64,000 nucleotides of DNA, taken from positions 1 to 64,000 of the forward strand of contig CAJWAR010000010.1 in the NCBI GenBank assembly GCA_913020445.1. Reading direction: 5' to 3'. Under the pieces are notes generated by a model, which ran no database searches, was not told the origin of the DNA, and worked only from the letters and a program-made list of their open reading frames with translations. This stretch comes from an uncultured Rhodospirillaceae bacterium. GTDB lineage: Bacteria; Pseudomonadota; Alphaproteobacteria; Rhodospirillales; UBA2165. The first letter of the stretch is position 1; every line of letters starts with the position of its first letter. The translations under genes were made by a program, and so were the position numbers. Shown one piece after another: positions 19,245-28,808 of this stretch.

Positions 19245-19270
19245 ATATTTGCTAAGGGTGGAAATATAAC

Positions 19271-20251
19271 GTGTCACGTTATTTAGCCGATCGATTGCTG
19301 CAGTCCTTCGTCGTTCTCGCTTTGATGTCTTTTGTGGTGTTCTGGCTGATGGGTTTAATGCCCGGTGATCCAATCGACTTGATGATCAGCGCCGATCCGA
19401 AACTCACCTCGGATGATGCCATAAGATTGCGCCAACTCCATGGCTTGGACCGGCCGATCAGCGAACGCTATGCAAATTGGCTGGGTGGCGCCATCAATGG
19501 CGATCTCGGCTTTTCCCGCCTCCATGCGAAACCGGTTTTGACGGTGCTGTGGCCGGCGCTCGGCAATACCGTCCTGTTGCTCGGGATCAGTTTTATTGTG
19601 TCGGTTTTGATCGCCTTGCCCGCCGGTATTTATGCCGCAATCCGGCAATATTCCGGGCCGGATTATTTGATTAATCTCGCTGCCTTTGCCGGTATTTCAA
19701 TTCCTTCGTTTTGGCTGGCGCTATTACTGATCACGCTGTTTTCTGTCATCCTCGGCGTCCTGCCGGCGAGCGGCACCGAAACCATCGGTGGCCTGTCGAG
19801 TTTATGGGATAAAGCTAAATTTCTGGTTTTACCAATCGCCACGCTAACCATCGCCAGCATTGGCAGCCATACCCGTTTTGTCCGCGCGGCCGTGATCGAA
19901 ACCATGCGCCAGGACTACATTCGCACCGCCCGCGCCAAAGGCGCCAGCGAAACCCGTGTCGTCCTGCATCACGCCCTGCGCAACGCCTTGATACCGGTCG
20001 TCACGATCATCGCCTTAGACTTCGGTTATTTGTTTTCCGGCGCGCTTATTGTCGAAACCATATTTGCCTATCCGGGCATGGGTAAGTTGATTTTTGACGC
20101 CATCATGGGCAACGATTTTAACCTCGCCATGATCGCCTTTTTGTTTGCCACGATTTTGACCTTGGCCGGTAATCTGTTTGCCGATATTGCCTATGGTTGG
20201 CTCGATCCCAGAATATCGATGGGAGCAAGTGAGGGGAGTTCAGGCGAATGA
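19271..20251 (+). CDS. ABC transporter permease, DppB type
   Basis: A 326-residue inner-membrane permease with six predicted helices. Family signs: N-terminal YLADRLLQS plus helix 1, LMPGDP, and the permease signature with AVIETMRQDYIRTARAKGASETRVVLHHALRNALIPV. The start is GTG with an AGGGTGG site upstream. It lies only 27 bp after the flaF terminator, so either read-through or a promoter inside the flaF 3' region must drive it. Overlaps the next permease by 4 bp. Confidence 0.94.
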   Translation: MSRYLADRLLQSFVVLALMSFVVFWLMGLMPGDPIDLMISADPKLTSDDAIRLRQLHGLDRPISERYANWLGGAINGDLGFSRLHAKPVLTVLWPALGNTVLLLGISFIVSVLIALPAGIYAAIRQYSGPDYLINLAAFAGISIPSFWLALLLITLFSVILGVLPASGTETIGGLSSLWDKAKFLVLPIATLTIASIGSHTRFVRAAVIETMRQDYIRTARAKGASETRVVLHHALRNALIPVVTIIALDFGYLFSGALIVETIFAYPGMGKLIFDAIMGNDFNLAMIAFLFATILTLAGNLFADIAYGWLDPRISMGASEGSSGE

Positions 20252-21168
20252 GCGAACTCGTTATCAATCAGCAAGGGCAATCGACCTGGGCTTTAGCCTG
20301 GCGGCGTTTTTTAAAACACAAGCTGGCGGTCATTAGCGGGTGCTACCTTATATTTGTCTGTGCCCTTTCAGCCGCCGCGCCGATTTTTGAATTCTTGCGC
20401 GGTATCGATGCCAATCAGGCGAATTTGTTTAGCCGCTTTGCCCTGCCCAGTTTTGATGCCTGGCTGGGCTTGGATGAATTAGGCCGCGATGTCTTCACGC
20501 GGCTGCTCTATGGTGGCCAGGTTTCGCTTTTGGTCGGCTTGGTAACAGCGCTGGTGGCGGCCCTTTTCGGCACCGTAATCGGCTTGATCGCCGGTTATCG
20601 GGGTGGCTGGGTTGATGCGATATTGATGCGCCTGACCGATAGCGTAATTTCGCTGCCGTTGCTGCCCTTGCTCATTGTACTGGCTGCGATTGATCTCAAT
20701 AAAAGCGGTCTGCCCGACGCCATCATTCAATCTGAAAACATCAGCCTCTATCGAATTATCTTTATTGTTGCGGTGGTTGGCTGGACCACCGTCGCCCGGC
20801 TGGTACGAGGTGCTGCGCTAAGTCTCCGCGAGCGGGATTTTGTGCTCGCTGCCAAGGTGCAAGGCGCCAGTGCGTTCCGGATTATGAGTGTTCATATCCT
20901 GCCCAATCTAATCTCACCGATCATCGTCGCAACGACGTTATCCATCGGCAATATTATTTTGCTGGAATCAGTTTTGAGTTTTCTCGGCCTCGGTATTCAG
21001 CCACCCGTTGCCAGTTGGGGCAATCTCCTGACCAATGCTCAGGAGTTGATTTTCAACGCTCCTTGGCTAGCTTTTTATCCCGGCATCGCAATTTTTGTTA
21101 CCGTCATTGCTTTCAACTTTCTCGGCGATGGCCTGCAGGACGCACTTGATCCAAAAGCGGAAAATTGA
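20248..21168 (+). CDS. ABC transporter permease, DppC type
   Basis: A 306-residue second permease. It has the N-terminal WRRFLKHKLAVISG lead typical of DppC/OppC, GLDELGRDVFTRLLYGGQVSL, and the EAA-like loop LRERDFVLAAKVQGASAFRI. ATGA overlap with the first permease indicates translational coupling. Together with the ATPases at 16.7-18.6 kb and the binding protein at 9.5 kb it would complete a family-5-type importer (inference from type match). Confidence 0.94.
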   Translation: MSELVINQQGQSTWALAWRRFLKHKLAVISGCYLIFVCALSAAAPIFEFLRGIDANQANLFSRFALPSFDAWLGLDELGRDVFTRLLYGGQVSLLVGLVTALVAALFGTVIGLIAGYRGGWVDAILMRLTDSVISLPLLPLLIVLAAIDLNKSGLPDAIIQSENISLYRIIFIVAVVGWTTVARLVRGAALSLRERDFVLAAKVQGASAFRIMSVHILPNLISPIIVATTLSIGNIILLESVLSFLGLGIQPPVASWGNLLTNAQELIFNAPWLAFYPGIAIFVTVIAFNFLGDGLQDALDPKAEN

Positions 21169-21247
21169 AATCACTTATTGGCTCAGATGAATTAATCCGA
21201 TATTTGATGTAACATATTGATCACATGTAAATTTATAAGGTGTGTGC

Positions 21248-22681
21248 ATGGCTGAAGCGTCACATGGCAATATCTATCCGGTTATTCTATCCGGGGGTAC
21301 GGGCACGCGTTTGTGGCCGCTGTCGCGCGCTCTTTACCCGAAGCAATTGCAGCCTTTGCACTCTGATTTAAGTCTCTTACAAGAAACCGCATCACGCCTT
21401 AAAGGTGAGCAATTCGCGGCACCTTTAATTATTTGTAATCAGGAACACCGTTTTATTGTCGCCGAGCATTTGCACAGCATTGATATTGCACCGGAAGCGA
21501 TTGTGCTTGAGCCGATTGGCCGTAATACCGCGCCCGCTGCTGCCGTTGCCGCCATCATTTTGGAAGAGCGTAATCCCGACGCGGTCATTTTGCTCTTGCC
21601 CTCGGATCATGTCATTCAAAACCCGGACGCCTTCCAAACTGCGATTGATGCCGCCCTGCCAGCCGCGCAAAATGGTTCGCTGGTCACCTTTGGCATCCAG
21701 CCAACCGGGCCTGAAACCGGCTATGGCTATATCAAGCAGGGCAGCGAGATTACCGATCAACCAGGCTGTTTTTCGGTTGAGGCTTTTGTTGAAAAGCCCG
21801 ATAGCGCCACCGCCGAGAGTTTCCTCAAAGCAGGCGGGTATTTCTGGAATGGCGGCATTTTTCTTTTTACCGCGGCTAAGTTTATGGCCGAGTTGGAACG
21901 ATTGTCGCCCGATATTGCCGCTGCCTGCCGGGAAGCCGTCACCAAAAGCACCATCGATCTGGATTATCTTCGTTTGGATGAAACAGCTTTTGCCGCCTGC
22001 CCGGCCAACTCGATCGACTATGCGGTGATGGAGAAATCGGATGATGTCGCGGTTGTCCCGGTCGATATGGGTTGGAGTGATGTCGGCTCCTGGGATGCGC
22101 TCTGGCAGGTGCTGGATAAGGACCAAGCCGGCAACGTCACTGCCGGTGATGTCATTCTCAAAGACACAACAAATTCGCTGGTGCGCTCTGAAGATAAATT
22201 AGTTACGACGGTCGGCCTCGCCGATACGGTGGTTATCGCCACCGAAGATGCCATCCTGGTTTCCTCCATGGCAGCGTCACAAGACGTCAAACTCGTGGTC
22301 GATGATTTGAAGGCCGCCGACCGGTCCGAGCATATATCACACGCTAAAGTCTATCGCCCCTGGGGCTGGTACCAGACGCTCGAAATGCGTGACCGCTTCC
22401 AGGTTAAAGTGTTAAGCCTCAAGCCCGGGGCTAAGATATCCTTGCAGCGTCATCAGCACCGAGCCGAGCATTGGGTGGTGGTTTCAGGCATTGCCACCGT
22501 CACTCGCGGCGAAGAAGTTGTCGAACTCGAAGAAAACCAATCGACCTACATACCGATCGGCATGATGCACCGGCTCGAGAACAAAACTGAGGGCGACGTG
22601 CAGCTCATTGAGGTACAGTCTGGTGACTATCTTGGCGAAGAAGATATCGAACGCTTTGACGATCAATATGGACGCGACTAA
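21248..22681 (+). CDS. manC: Mannose-1-phosphate guanylyltransferase / mannose-6-phosphate isomerase
   Basis: A 477-residue bifunctional type II enzyme that makes GDP-mannose for polysaccharides. The N-terminal nucleotidyltransferase has LSGGTGTRLWPLSR at 14-27 and FVEKP in the middle. The C-terminal cupin isomerase domain begins at RPWGWYQTLE and has QRHQHRAEHW near residue 400. AAGG 7 nt upstream favours the ATG at 21248 over the GTG at 21242. The stop overlaps the next gene's start (TAATG). Confidence 0.94.
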   Translation: MAEASHGNIYPVILSGGTGTRLWPLSRALYPKQLQPLHSDLSLLQETASRLKGEQFAAPLIICNQEHRFIVAEHLHSIDIAPEAIVLEPIGRNTAPAAAVAAIILEERNPDAVILLLPSDHVIQNPDAFQTAIDAALPAAQNGSLVTFGIQPTGPETGYGYIKQGSEITDQPGCFSVEAFVEKPDSATAESFLKAGGYFWNGGIFLFTAAKFMAELERLSPDIAAACREAVTKSTIDLDYLRLDETAFAACPANSIDYAVMEKSDDVAVVPVDMGWSDVGSWDALWQVLDKDQAGNVTAGDVILKDTTNSLVRSEDKLVTTVGLADTVVIATEDAILVSSMAASQDVKLVVDDLKAADRSEHISHAKVYRPWGWYQTLEMRDRFQVKVLSLKPGAKISLQRHQHRAEHWVVVSGIATVTRGEEVVELEENQSTYIPIGMMHRLENKTEGDVQLIEVQSGDYLGEEDIERFDDQYGRD

Positions 22682-24063
22682 TGGCAAATTTATCGAACTC
22701 ACTCGCTAATCGGGACATTGAAAACTTCCTGCATCCCTATACCAATTTAGCGGTGCATCAGGAAACCGGCCCGCTGGTGATCAACAAGGGTGACGGCGTC
22801 TATGTTTATGATGAGGCCGGCAATAAATATATCGAAGGTTTGGCCGGGCTTTGGTGCACGTCGCTCGGCTTCGACAATAAGCGTCTCGTCGAAGCGGCCA
22901 CCAAAGCTATGGAGCAACTGCCTTTCTACCATTCCTTTGGCAGCAAATCGCATCCGACAGCCATAGATTTGGCGGAACGGCTGATCGAGATCGCGCCAGC
23001 GCCGATGTCGAAAGTGTTTTTTGCCAATTCAGGCTCGGAAGCCAACGATACGGCAGTGAAAATCATCTGGTACATCAACAATGCGCTGGGCAAGCCGGAG
23101 AGAAAAAAGATCATCGCCCGTGAGAAAGCCTATCACGGTGTTACCTTGATGACCGCCAGTCTGACCGGGCTGCCCAATAACCACCGGGATTTCGATTTGC
23201 CGCTTGATCGCGTGCTGCATACTGATTGCCCCCATTATTACCACTATGGTGAAGCCGGCGAGACGGAAGAGGACTTCGCCACCCGCTGCGCCGAAAATCT
23301 CCGAAAACTTATACTTGATGAAGGTCCGGACACCATCGCCGCCTTTTTTGCTGAACCGGTGATGGGAGCCGGCGGCGTTATTCCTCCACCCGTGACCTAT
23401 TTTGAAAAAATTCAGCCGATCCTCCAGGAATACGACATTCTCTTTGTCGTTGATGAAGTAATTTGCGGATTTGGCCGGACCGGAAATATGTTCGGCACCG
23501 AAACCTATGACCTCAAACCCGACATGATTACCGTCGCCAAGGCACTGTCATCCGGCTATTTGCCAATTTCCGCCTTAATGGTATCTGATGAGATATTTCA
23601 GCTTATGGTCGCCGAAAGTGAAAAAATCGGCATTTTCGGCCATGGCTTTACCTATGGCGGACATCCGGTCCCATGTGCCGTCGCCTTGGAAACTTTGAAG
23701 ATTTATGAGGAAATGGATTTGGTCAGCCACGTCCAGGCCGTGGCGCCCACTTTGCAGGAAGGATTGGCCAAACTGGCCGATCATCCCTTGGTTGGCGAGG
23801 CCCGTGGCGTCGGTCTTTTAGGCGCCCTGGAAGTGGTAAAAAACAAGGAAACCCGGGAGATTTTTGAGGTTTCAGACGGTATTGGCGCCCATCTCGCCAG
23901 CCGTGCTCAAGCCAATGGCCTGATTTCGCGCGCCATGGGCGATACGCTGGCTTTTGCCCCACCTTTGATAATTGACAATTATCAAATAAATGAAATATTA
24001 GCTGTGGTAGAACAATCCTTGGATGAAACGCTCGATGTAACATTTGACCGCGGATTGAAATAA
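22681..24063 (+). CDS. Class III (omega) aminotransferase
   Basis: A 460-residue PLP-dependent aminotransferase. The lysine that binds PLP is K287 in TVAKALSSGYLP. Also present are ANSGSEANDTAVK, EPVMGAGGVIPPP, and VVDEVICGFGRTG with the aspartate for the pyridine nitrogen. It belongs to the omega-amino-acid/amine:pyruvate group, which includes taurine-, beta-alanine- and putrescine-using enzymes; the exact amine cannot be assigned. It is coupled to manC by a 1-bp overlap, though no shared pathway is obvious. No clear terminator follows. Confidence 0.9.
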   Translation: MANLSNSLANRDIENFLHPYTNLAVHQETGPLVINKGDGVYVYDEAGNKYIEGLAGLWCTSLGFDNKRLVEAATKAMEQLPFYHSFGSKSHPTAIDLAERLIEIAPAPMSKVFFANSGSEANDTAVKIIWYINNALGKPERKKIIAREKAYHGVTLMTASLTGLPNNHRDFDLPLDRVLHTDCPHYYHYGEAGETEEDFATRCAENLRKLILDEGPDTIAAFFAEPVMGAGGVIPPPVTYFEKIQPILQEYDILFVVDEVICGFGRTGNMFGTETYDLKPDMITVAKALSSGYLPISALMVSDEIFQLMVAESEKIGIFGHGFTYGGHPVPCAVALETLKIYEEMDLVSHVQAVAPTLQEGLAKLADHPLVGEARGVGLLGALEVVKNKETREIFEVSDGIGAHLASRAQANGLISRAMGDTLAFAPPLIIDNYQINEILAVVEQSLDETLDVTFDRGLK

Positions 24064-24170
24064 ATTGAAAAAATCCTTGGCAAAGTGCGTGATTTATCCA
24101 ATTTATATAGTATATTTAAGAAAAATCGAAACAATAGACGTAAAACCAGGATGATAATGGAGATTTGAGC

Positions 24171-25382
24171 ATGAATTACGACCAGTTCTTTGCCGATAAG
24201 GTCGCTGCTCTGAAAGCAGAAGGACGTTACCGCGTCTTCGCCGATTTGGAACGTGAGGCGGGTAATTTCCCGGCTGCTAAAAACTATCAGAATGACGGTA
24301 CTGCCGATATTACGGTGTGGTGCTCAAATGACTATCTGGGAATGGGTCAAAGCCGGGTTGTTATCGACGCGATGCACGAAGCCGTCGATAAATGCGGCGC
24401 CGGTGCGGGTGGTACACGGAATATTTCCGGCACCAACCACTTTCATGTTCTGCTCGAAGAAGAGCTCGCCAGCCTGCATAACAAAGAAGCGGGTTTGATT
24501 TTCACCTCTGGTTATGTTGCCAATCTGACGACGCTCAGCACCATCGGCCAGATGATGCCGGAACTCGTCATTATTTCCGATGCGCTCAACCACAATTCGA
24601 TGATTGCCGGTATTCGCCACTCGCGCTCCGATAAAATGATTTTCAAACACAATGATCTGGCGGATTTGGAAGCGAAATTGAAGGAAGTCGGCCCGGACCG
24701 GCCGAAAATGATCGCCTTTGAATCGGTTTATTCGATGGATGGCGATGTGGCGCCGATCAAAGAAATCTGTGATCTCGCTGATAAATACGATGCCCTTACC
24801 TTCATCGACGAAGTCCACGCGGTTGGCCTCTACGGCGAACATGGCGCGGGCGTTGCCGAACGCGAAGGCTTGATGGACCGGCTTGATATTATCCAAGGTA
24901 CCCTGGCCAAAGGCTTTGGTGTTGTGGGCGGTTATGTCGCGGGCTCAAGCTCAATGTGTGACTTCATTCGCTCTTATGGCGATGGCTTTATTTTCTCATC
25001 TTCCATGCCGCCGGCTGTTGCCGCTGGCGCTTTGGCGAGCGTCAAATATGTCAGAGAGCATAATGAACTGCGCGAGCAACATCAGGAACGCGCGGCGACC
25101 CTTAAGCAACGCCTTGCCGATGTTGGCATTCCCGTAATGCCGTCAGTCACCCATATTGTGCCGGTGATGGTTGGCGACCCAGTACTTTGTAAGCAAGCCA
25201 GCGATGAATTGCTGTTTAATCACAATATCTATGTGCAGCCGATCAACTATCCGACGGTGCCGCGCGGTACCGAACGCCTGCGCTTCACCCCCACACCATT
25301 GCATAACGACGAGTTGATGGATCACCTCGTCAGCGCCTTGCAGAAAGTCTGGGGTCAGCTGGGGCTTAAGCAAGCGGCTTAA
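24171..25382 (+). CDS. hemA: 5-aminolevulinate synthase
   Basis: Condenses glycine and succinyl-CoA to 5-aminolevulinate, the Shemin (C4) route used by Alphaproteobacteria. The 403 residues include [34 protein letters not shown] and the PLP lysine K247 in GTLAKGFG, one residue from the position in the Rhodobacter enzyme. The ATG at 24171 has GGAG 8 nt upstream; the TTG two codons earlier is unlikely. It is followed closely by a strong terminator. No heme-regulatory CP motif is evident. Confidence 0.97.
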   Translation: MNYDQFFADKVAALKAEGRYRVFADLEREAGNFPAAKNYQNDGTADITVWCSNDYLGMGQSRVVIDAMHEAVDKCGAGAGGTRNISGTNHFHVLLEEELASLHNKEAGLIFTSGYVANLTTLSTIGQMMPELVIISDALNHNSMIAGIRHSRSDKMIFKHNDLADLEAKLKEVGPDRPKMIAFESVYSMDGDVAPIKEICDLADKYDALTFIDEVHAVGLYGEHGAGVAEREGLMDRLDIIQGTLAKGFGVVGGYVAGSSSMCDFIRSYGDGFIFSSSMPPAVAAGALASVKYVREHNELREQHQERAATLKQRLADVGIPVMPSVTHIVPVMVGDPVLCKQASDELLFNHNIYVQPINYPTVPRGTERLRFTPTPLHNDELMDHLVSALQKVWGQLGLKQAA

Positions 25383-25400
25383 ACCAAGTAATAAGATTTT

Positions 25401-25436
25401 AAAAAGGACATGTACCTAGGTGCGTGTCCTTTTTTT
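25401..25436 (+). terminator. Rho-independent terminator of hemA
   Basis: AAAAAGGACA pairs with TGTCCTTTTT across 14 nt, ending in a run of seven T. It sits 18 bp after the hemA stop. Confidence 0.88.
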
Positions 25437-25475
25437 GTGCCCGTATCAAGTACTTAGCTTGCCAACAATTAAACT

Positions 25476-25504
25476 TTAGACAACCCTAATAATTCTTATA
25501 TAAT
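25476..25504 (+). promoter_or_regulatory. Sigma-70-type promoter of the TRAP binding protein gene
   Basis: -35 TTAGAC (25476-25481), a 17-bp spacer, and a perfect -10 TATAAT (25499-25504). The start of transcription would be near 25511, about 70 nt before the ATG. Confidence 0.6.
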
Positions 25505-25582
25505 GGGATTGTTGTAATTTCTTGTTATGCAAATAATATTTAAAAGTTATTTTTGCATTCATTTAAGGGGAGGAAACCCATT

Positions 25583-26644
25583 ATGTCTAAGAAGATTCTA
25601 ACGACGGCATTGCTCGCCGGCATTTCACTGCTGGCCCTTGTCGTTAATATATTCAGCGCCTCAACGGTCCGCGCTGAAACCACCTTGCGGTTCGCCACAT
25701 GGGACCCGGTTGCCCATGAAATCCGCCGCCTTGCCATGGACCCCTATCTCCGGGCGTATGGCAAAGTCACCGGCGGCAGCGTGAAGGTAAATATTCTGGT
25801 TAAAGGTTTGGGCGCGCCGCCCGCCTATCAGGATTTCATCGTTGATGGCGCGATCGATATCGCCAATATTATTCCAGCCTATACACCAGGCCGCTTTTTG
25901 CTTCATAAGATCGCAGAATTTCCGTTCCTGACCGATAGCGCCGAAGCACGCACCGTTGCCTATTGGCGCATCCATGAAAAATACTTCGCCAAAGTCGGCG
26001 AAGCTAAAGGCATGCACCTTTTGAACCTGTATGCTCATGGCCCTGGCATGATCCACAATTCAAAGCGCGAAATTAACTCAATTGCTGACCTCAAAGGTCT
26101 GAAGCTTCGCGTGTCCGGCGATAATATCGCTGCCTTAGCTAAATCTATGGGCGTCACGCCGATATTTGCGCCGATCACCAAAGTTCATTTGCTGCTGTCA
26201 AAAGGCGTCGCCGATGGTGCTTTCCAGGCCCATGAAGGCGTTAAGAACTTTAAGATGGGTAAATATGTCAGATATACCACTGACGTGCCGGGCGGCCTTT
26301 ATTCGACGGTCTTCCAAACCTACATGAACCAAGCCAAATGGGATGGCCTATCGGCTAAAGATAAAAAGCTAATCTCCGCTCATTCCGGTGAGAGATTCGC
26401 TCACATTGCTGGTCAAGCCTGGGACATTGCCGACCGCGAAGCCGATGTTTATCTCAAAAAGCTCGGCGTTCAGATGAAACCGGCAACACCAAAAATGATC
26501 GCCGCCATGAAAAAAATGTGGGTGCCGATCCAAGCTGAATGGATGAAAAAAGCCGCGGCTAAAGGCATCGACGGCGAAAAAGTGCTGGCTGAGTATAAAG
26601 CCGAAATCGCCAAGCTGGAGAAAACTGCTAAAATTAAACGTTAA
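25583..26644 (+). CDS. TRAP transporter substrate-binding protein (DctP family)
   Basis: A 353-residue periplasmic binding protein. A 31-residue signal peptide ends VRA. The DctP fold shows in LRFATWDP, in IADLKGLKLRVSG with R176 as the usual carboxylate-gripping arginine, and in KGVADGAF. A very strong GGGGAGGA ribosome site precedes the ATG. The DctQ and DctM membrane subunits are absent: the gene is flanked by terminators and stands alone, so its partners must lie elsewhere. Likely ligand is an organic acid or sulfonate. Confidence 0.92.
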   Translation: MSKKILTTALLAGISLLALVVNIFSASTVRAETTLRFATWDPVAHEIRRLAMDPYLRAYGKVTGGSVKVNILVKGLGAPPAYQDFIVDGAIDIANIIPAYTPGRFLLHKIAEFPFLTDSAEARTVAYWRIHEKYFAKVGEAKGMHLLNLYAHGPGMIHNSKREINSIADLKGLKLRVSGDNIAALAKSMGVTPIFAPITKVHLLLSKGVADGAFQAHEGVKNFKMGKYVRYTTDVPGGLYSTVFQTYMNQAKWDGLSAKDKKLISAHSGERFAHIAGQAWDIADREADVYLKKLGVQMKPATPKMIAAMKKMWVPIQAEWMKKAAAKGIDGEKVLAEYKAEIAKLEKTAKIKR

Positions 26645-26671
26645 TTTTTGCCGTATCGACCAAGAAATTGG

Positions 26672-26712
26672 ACGGGGGATAATTTTTCGAAAGTTATCCC
26701 CCGTTTGTTATT
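26672..26712 (+). terminator. Strong rho-independent terminator
   Basis: An 11-bp perfect stem ACGGGGGATAA (26672-26682) with TTATCCCCCGT (26694-26704), then a T-rich tail. It ends the TRAP binding-protein transcript. Confidence 0.85.
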
Positions 26713-26779
26713 TTCTCACCGAATACCCAACTAAATCAATTTCCTATCAAGGACTTAGGCTATATGATCCTCATCGATC

Positions 26780-27337
26780 ATGTATACCGATAATACTTTA
26801 ACGCCCAGAGAGGCGGTTCGACTTTGTGCATTGGGAACCCTGGCCAGCGGTTCGGTAGCCAATGATTCTATGAGCTATGACGACCTCGTTCACGCCGTCC
26901 GCCATTTTGTCAGCCGTGTCACCGGCCCGTCCCTCGAGCTAATGGGTGAATCGATTGAGTTGCTGCGTTACGAAGGTCTGGTCGAAGCTGAAGACAACGC
27001 AGACGAAACCAATCCCGCCCTGACCATAACCAACAGCGGCAAGGAAGTTCTCGATACTTTATTGCGCGCTAATATCCGGGCCGGCAGCAGCGATCTCAAC
27101 GAATTGGTGATCGCGCTTAAATTCCGCTTTCTTCATCAATTGCCGCCAGCCGAACAGATAAATCAAATCGATCTTATGCTCGAGGTGTGCGAGTCTGAGC
27201 TGGCACGCTTTGAAGATCTCCGCCGCCATCACGAAGGTGATCCAGGGCATCTGACGCGCTGGTTGGATCATGATATCAGCCGCAACGAATCGCGCCTCGA
27301 TTGGCTGACAGAATTCAAATCGAAATTGGAGAGCTAA
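26780..27337 (+). CDS. PadR-like winged-helix regulator
   Basis: A 185-residue protein with an N-terminal winged-helix-like part (REAVRLCALGTLA, then a recognition-helix region and LRYEGLVE plus a T-x-SGKE wing) and a C-terminal long helical stretch (ELARFEDLRRHH to LDWLTEFKSKLE) typical of PadR-family dimerisation. It sits 6 bp upstream of an SDR gene, which it probably controls. The family call is by pattern only. Confidence 0.7.
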   Translation: MYTDNTLTPREAVRLCALGTLASGSVANDSMSYDDLVHAVRHFVSRVTGPSLELMGESIELLRYEGLVEAEDNADETNPALTITNSGKEVLDTLLRANIRAGSSDLNELVIALKFRFLHQLPPAEQINQIDLMLEVCESELARFEDLRRHHEGDPGHLTRWLDHDISRNESRLDWLTEFKSKLES

Positions 27338-27343
27338 AAAGCA

Positions 27344-28105
27344 ATGGATTTGGGACTAGAGAATAAATTCGCCTTGGTAACGGGCGGCTCAAAAGGCATC
27401 GGGCTGGCAATAGCCAAGATTCTGGCCGCCGAAGGCTGCAATTTGCATCTGGCGTCACGCACCGAAGCTGATCTCGCCATAGCAGCCGATGATATTCGCC
27501 AATCGCACAATGTCGGCGTCGAAATTCACAGTTGCGATTTATCCCAAAAAGCCGAGCTGGATCAGTTGGCGGCGAATTGCGCCGACGTTGATATTCTGGT
27601 CAATAATGCTGGTGCCATACCGCGTGGCGGTTTGGCGGATATTGATGATGATGGGTTGCGCGAGGCCTGGGAGCTTAAACTGTTCGGCTATATTAATCTG
27701 AGCCGCCATATCTATGGGAACATGAAAACCCGTGGCTCTGGCATCATTGCTAATGTGATCGGCAGTGCGGCGCAAAACCCTTCACCCGGCTATATTGCCG
27801 GCGCCATGGCGAATGTTGCTTTGCAAAATTTTACCATTGCGCTCGGTAAAGAAAGTCCGGAATTCGGCGTCCGTGTGGTTGGTGTCCACCCCGCCCTTAC
27901 GCTTACCGAACGCTATCGCCGGCAGCTTGAAACCGCGGCGGAGCGGCAATTGGGCGATAAAAACCGGTGGCAGGAGCTGCAAACCCCAATGCCTTTTGGC
28001 CGGCCAACCGATGCTGAAGAGGTCGCCAATCTAGTTGCGTTTCTGGTGTCAGAAAAAGCGTCTTATACGTCTGGCGTGGTGATGAACCTTACCGGCGGGC
28101 TTTAA
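27344..28105 (+). CDS. Short-chain dehydrogenase lacking the catalytic lysine
   Basis: A 253-residue SDR. The NAD(P)-binding loop TGGSKGIG and the NNAG motif are normal. At the active site the usual YxxxK reads Y-I-A-G-A: the tyrosine is kept but the lysine is alanine, and the serine-tyrosine spacing is short (GSAAQNPSPGY). I recall an SDR branch with YIAG-x2-(G/A)-N that shares this, so it may be a divergent clan rather than a dead enzyme. The 3' end overlaps the convergent GST gene by 4 bp. Confidence 0.88.
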   Translation: MDLGLENKFALVTGGSKGIGLAIAKILAAEGCNLHLASRTEADLAIAADDIRQSHNVGVEIHSCDLSQKAELDQLAANCADVDILVNNAGAIPRGGLADIDDDGLREAWELKLFGYINLSRHIYGNMKTRGSGIIANVIGSAAQNPSPGYIAGAMANVALQNFTIALGKESPEFGVRVVGVHPALTLTERYRRQLETAAERQLGDKNRWQELQTPMPFGRPTDAEEVANLVAFLVSEKASYTSGVVMNLTGGL

Positions 28106-28725
28106 TCAACTTGCGCCATTTGCAGCTCGCGTGCTTTCACCGCAGCCGGGCGTGACGCGCAAGCGAGAAACCATTTGGCGACATTGGGAAATGGTTCGAA
28201 GTCAAACTTAACCGGCCGCAACGGTCCCATAACACTTGCAACGTTGAGATCAGCGACGGTAAAACGTCCGCCTACCAGCCATTCACGATCGGCCAATATA
28301 TCATCCAAAACCTTCATCGGTGATTTAAGCGTCTCAGATGAATCAGCTGCGCGGGGATGATCCTGCTGATCATCCGGTTTGCGTGAGTTTTGGATCAGAA
28401 AAATAGAATACGGCTCGATCTCGTTCAGGCCCCACATACTCCACTGGGTCGCCAGCGCTTCCTCTTCAGGGTCCTTCGGTGAAATCTCCGAGACATGTTT
28501 TTTAGCCAGATAAAGGTTTATCGCGAGGCTTTCCCACATCACCAGATCACCATCCCGCATCGACGGCACATGGCCGTTGGGATTGATCGCCAAATATTCC
28601 GGCGTGCGCGCCTCGCCTTTGCGTGGGTTAACCGGATCGTTGTCAAATTCGATACCCAGCTCATAGGCCATCCAAATAACCCGACTGGTACGTGACGCCG
28701 GCGTGCCATAGATCGTTAACGACAT
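28102..28725 (-). CDS. Glutathione S-transferase family protein
   Basis: A 207-residue protein with an N-terminal thioredoxin-like domain (TIYGTPASRTSRVIWMAYELGI, INPNGHVPSMRDGD with the cis-proline, and ESLAINLYLA at the gamma-glutamyl site) and a C-terminal helical domain (FTVADLNVASVM). Likely a cytoplasmic detoxifying or housekeeping GST; substrate unknown. Confidence 0.92.
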   Translation of the reverse strand: MSLTIYGTPASRTSRVIWMAYELGIEFDNDPVNPRKGEARTPEYLAINPNGHVPSMRDGDLVMWESLAINLYLAKKHVSEISPKDPEEEALATQWSMWGLNEIEPYSIFLIQNSRKPDDQQDHPRAADSSETLKSPMKVLDDILADREWLVGGRFTVADLNVASVMGPLRPVKFDFEPFPNVAKWFLACASRPAAVKARELQMAQVD

Positions 28726-28808
28726 TTCCCCTCCAGTCTTATCAAGGTGCAGACTTATTTTATCGGCAATCTTATCGCGAAGACGAGGGTTTTTACCAGA
28801 AAGATTAT

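Noticed and set aside
21425-22126. Long antisense ORF of 233 codons inside manC
   Set aside because: It is the complementary shadow of a strongly conserved gene and has no ribosome site.
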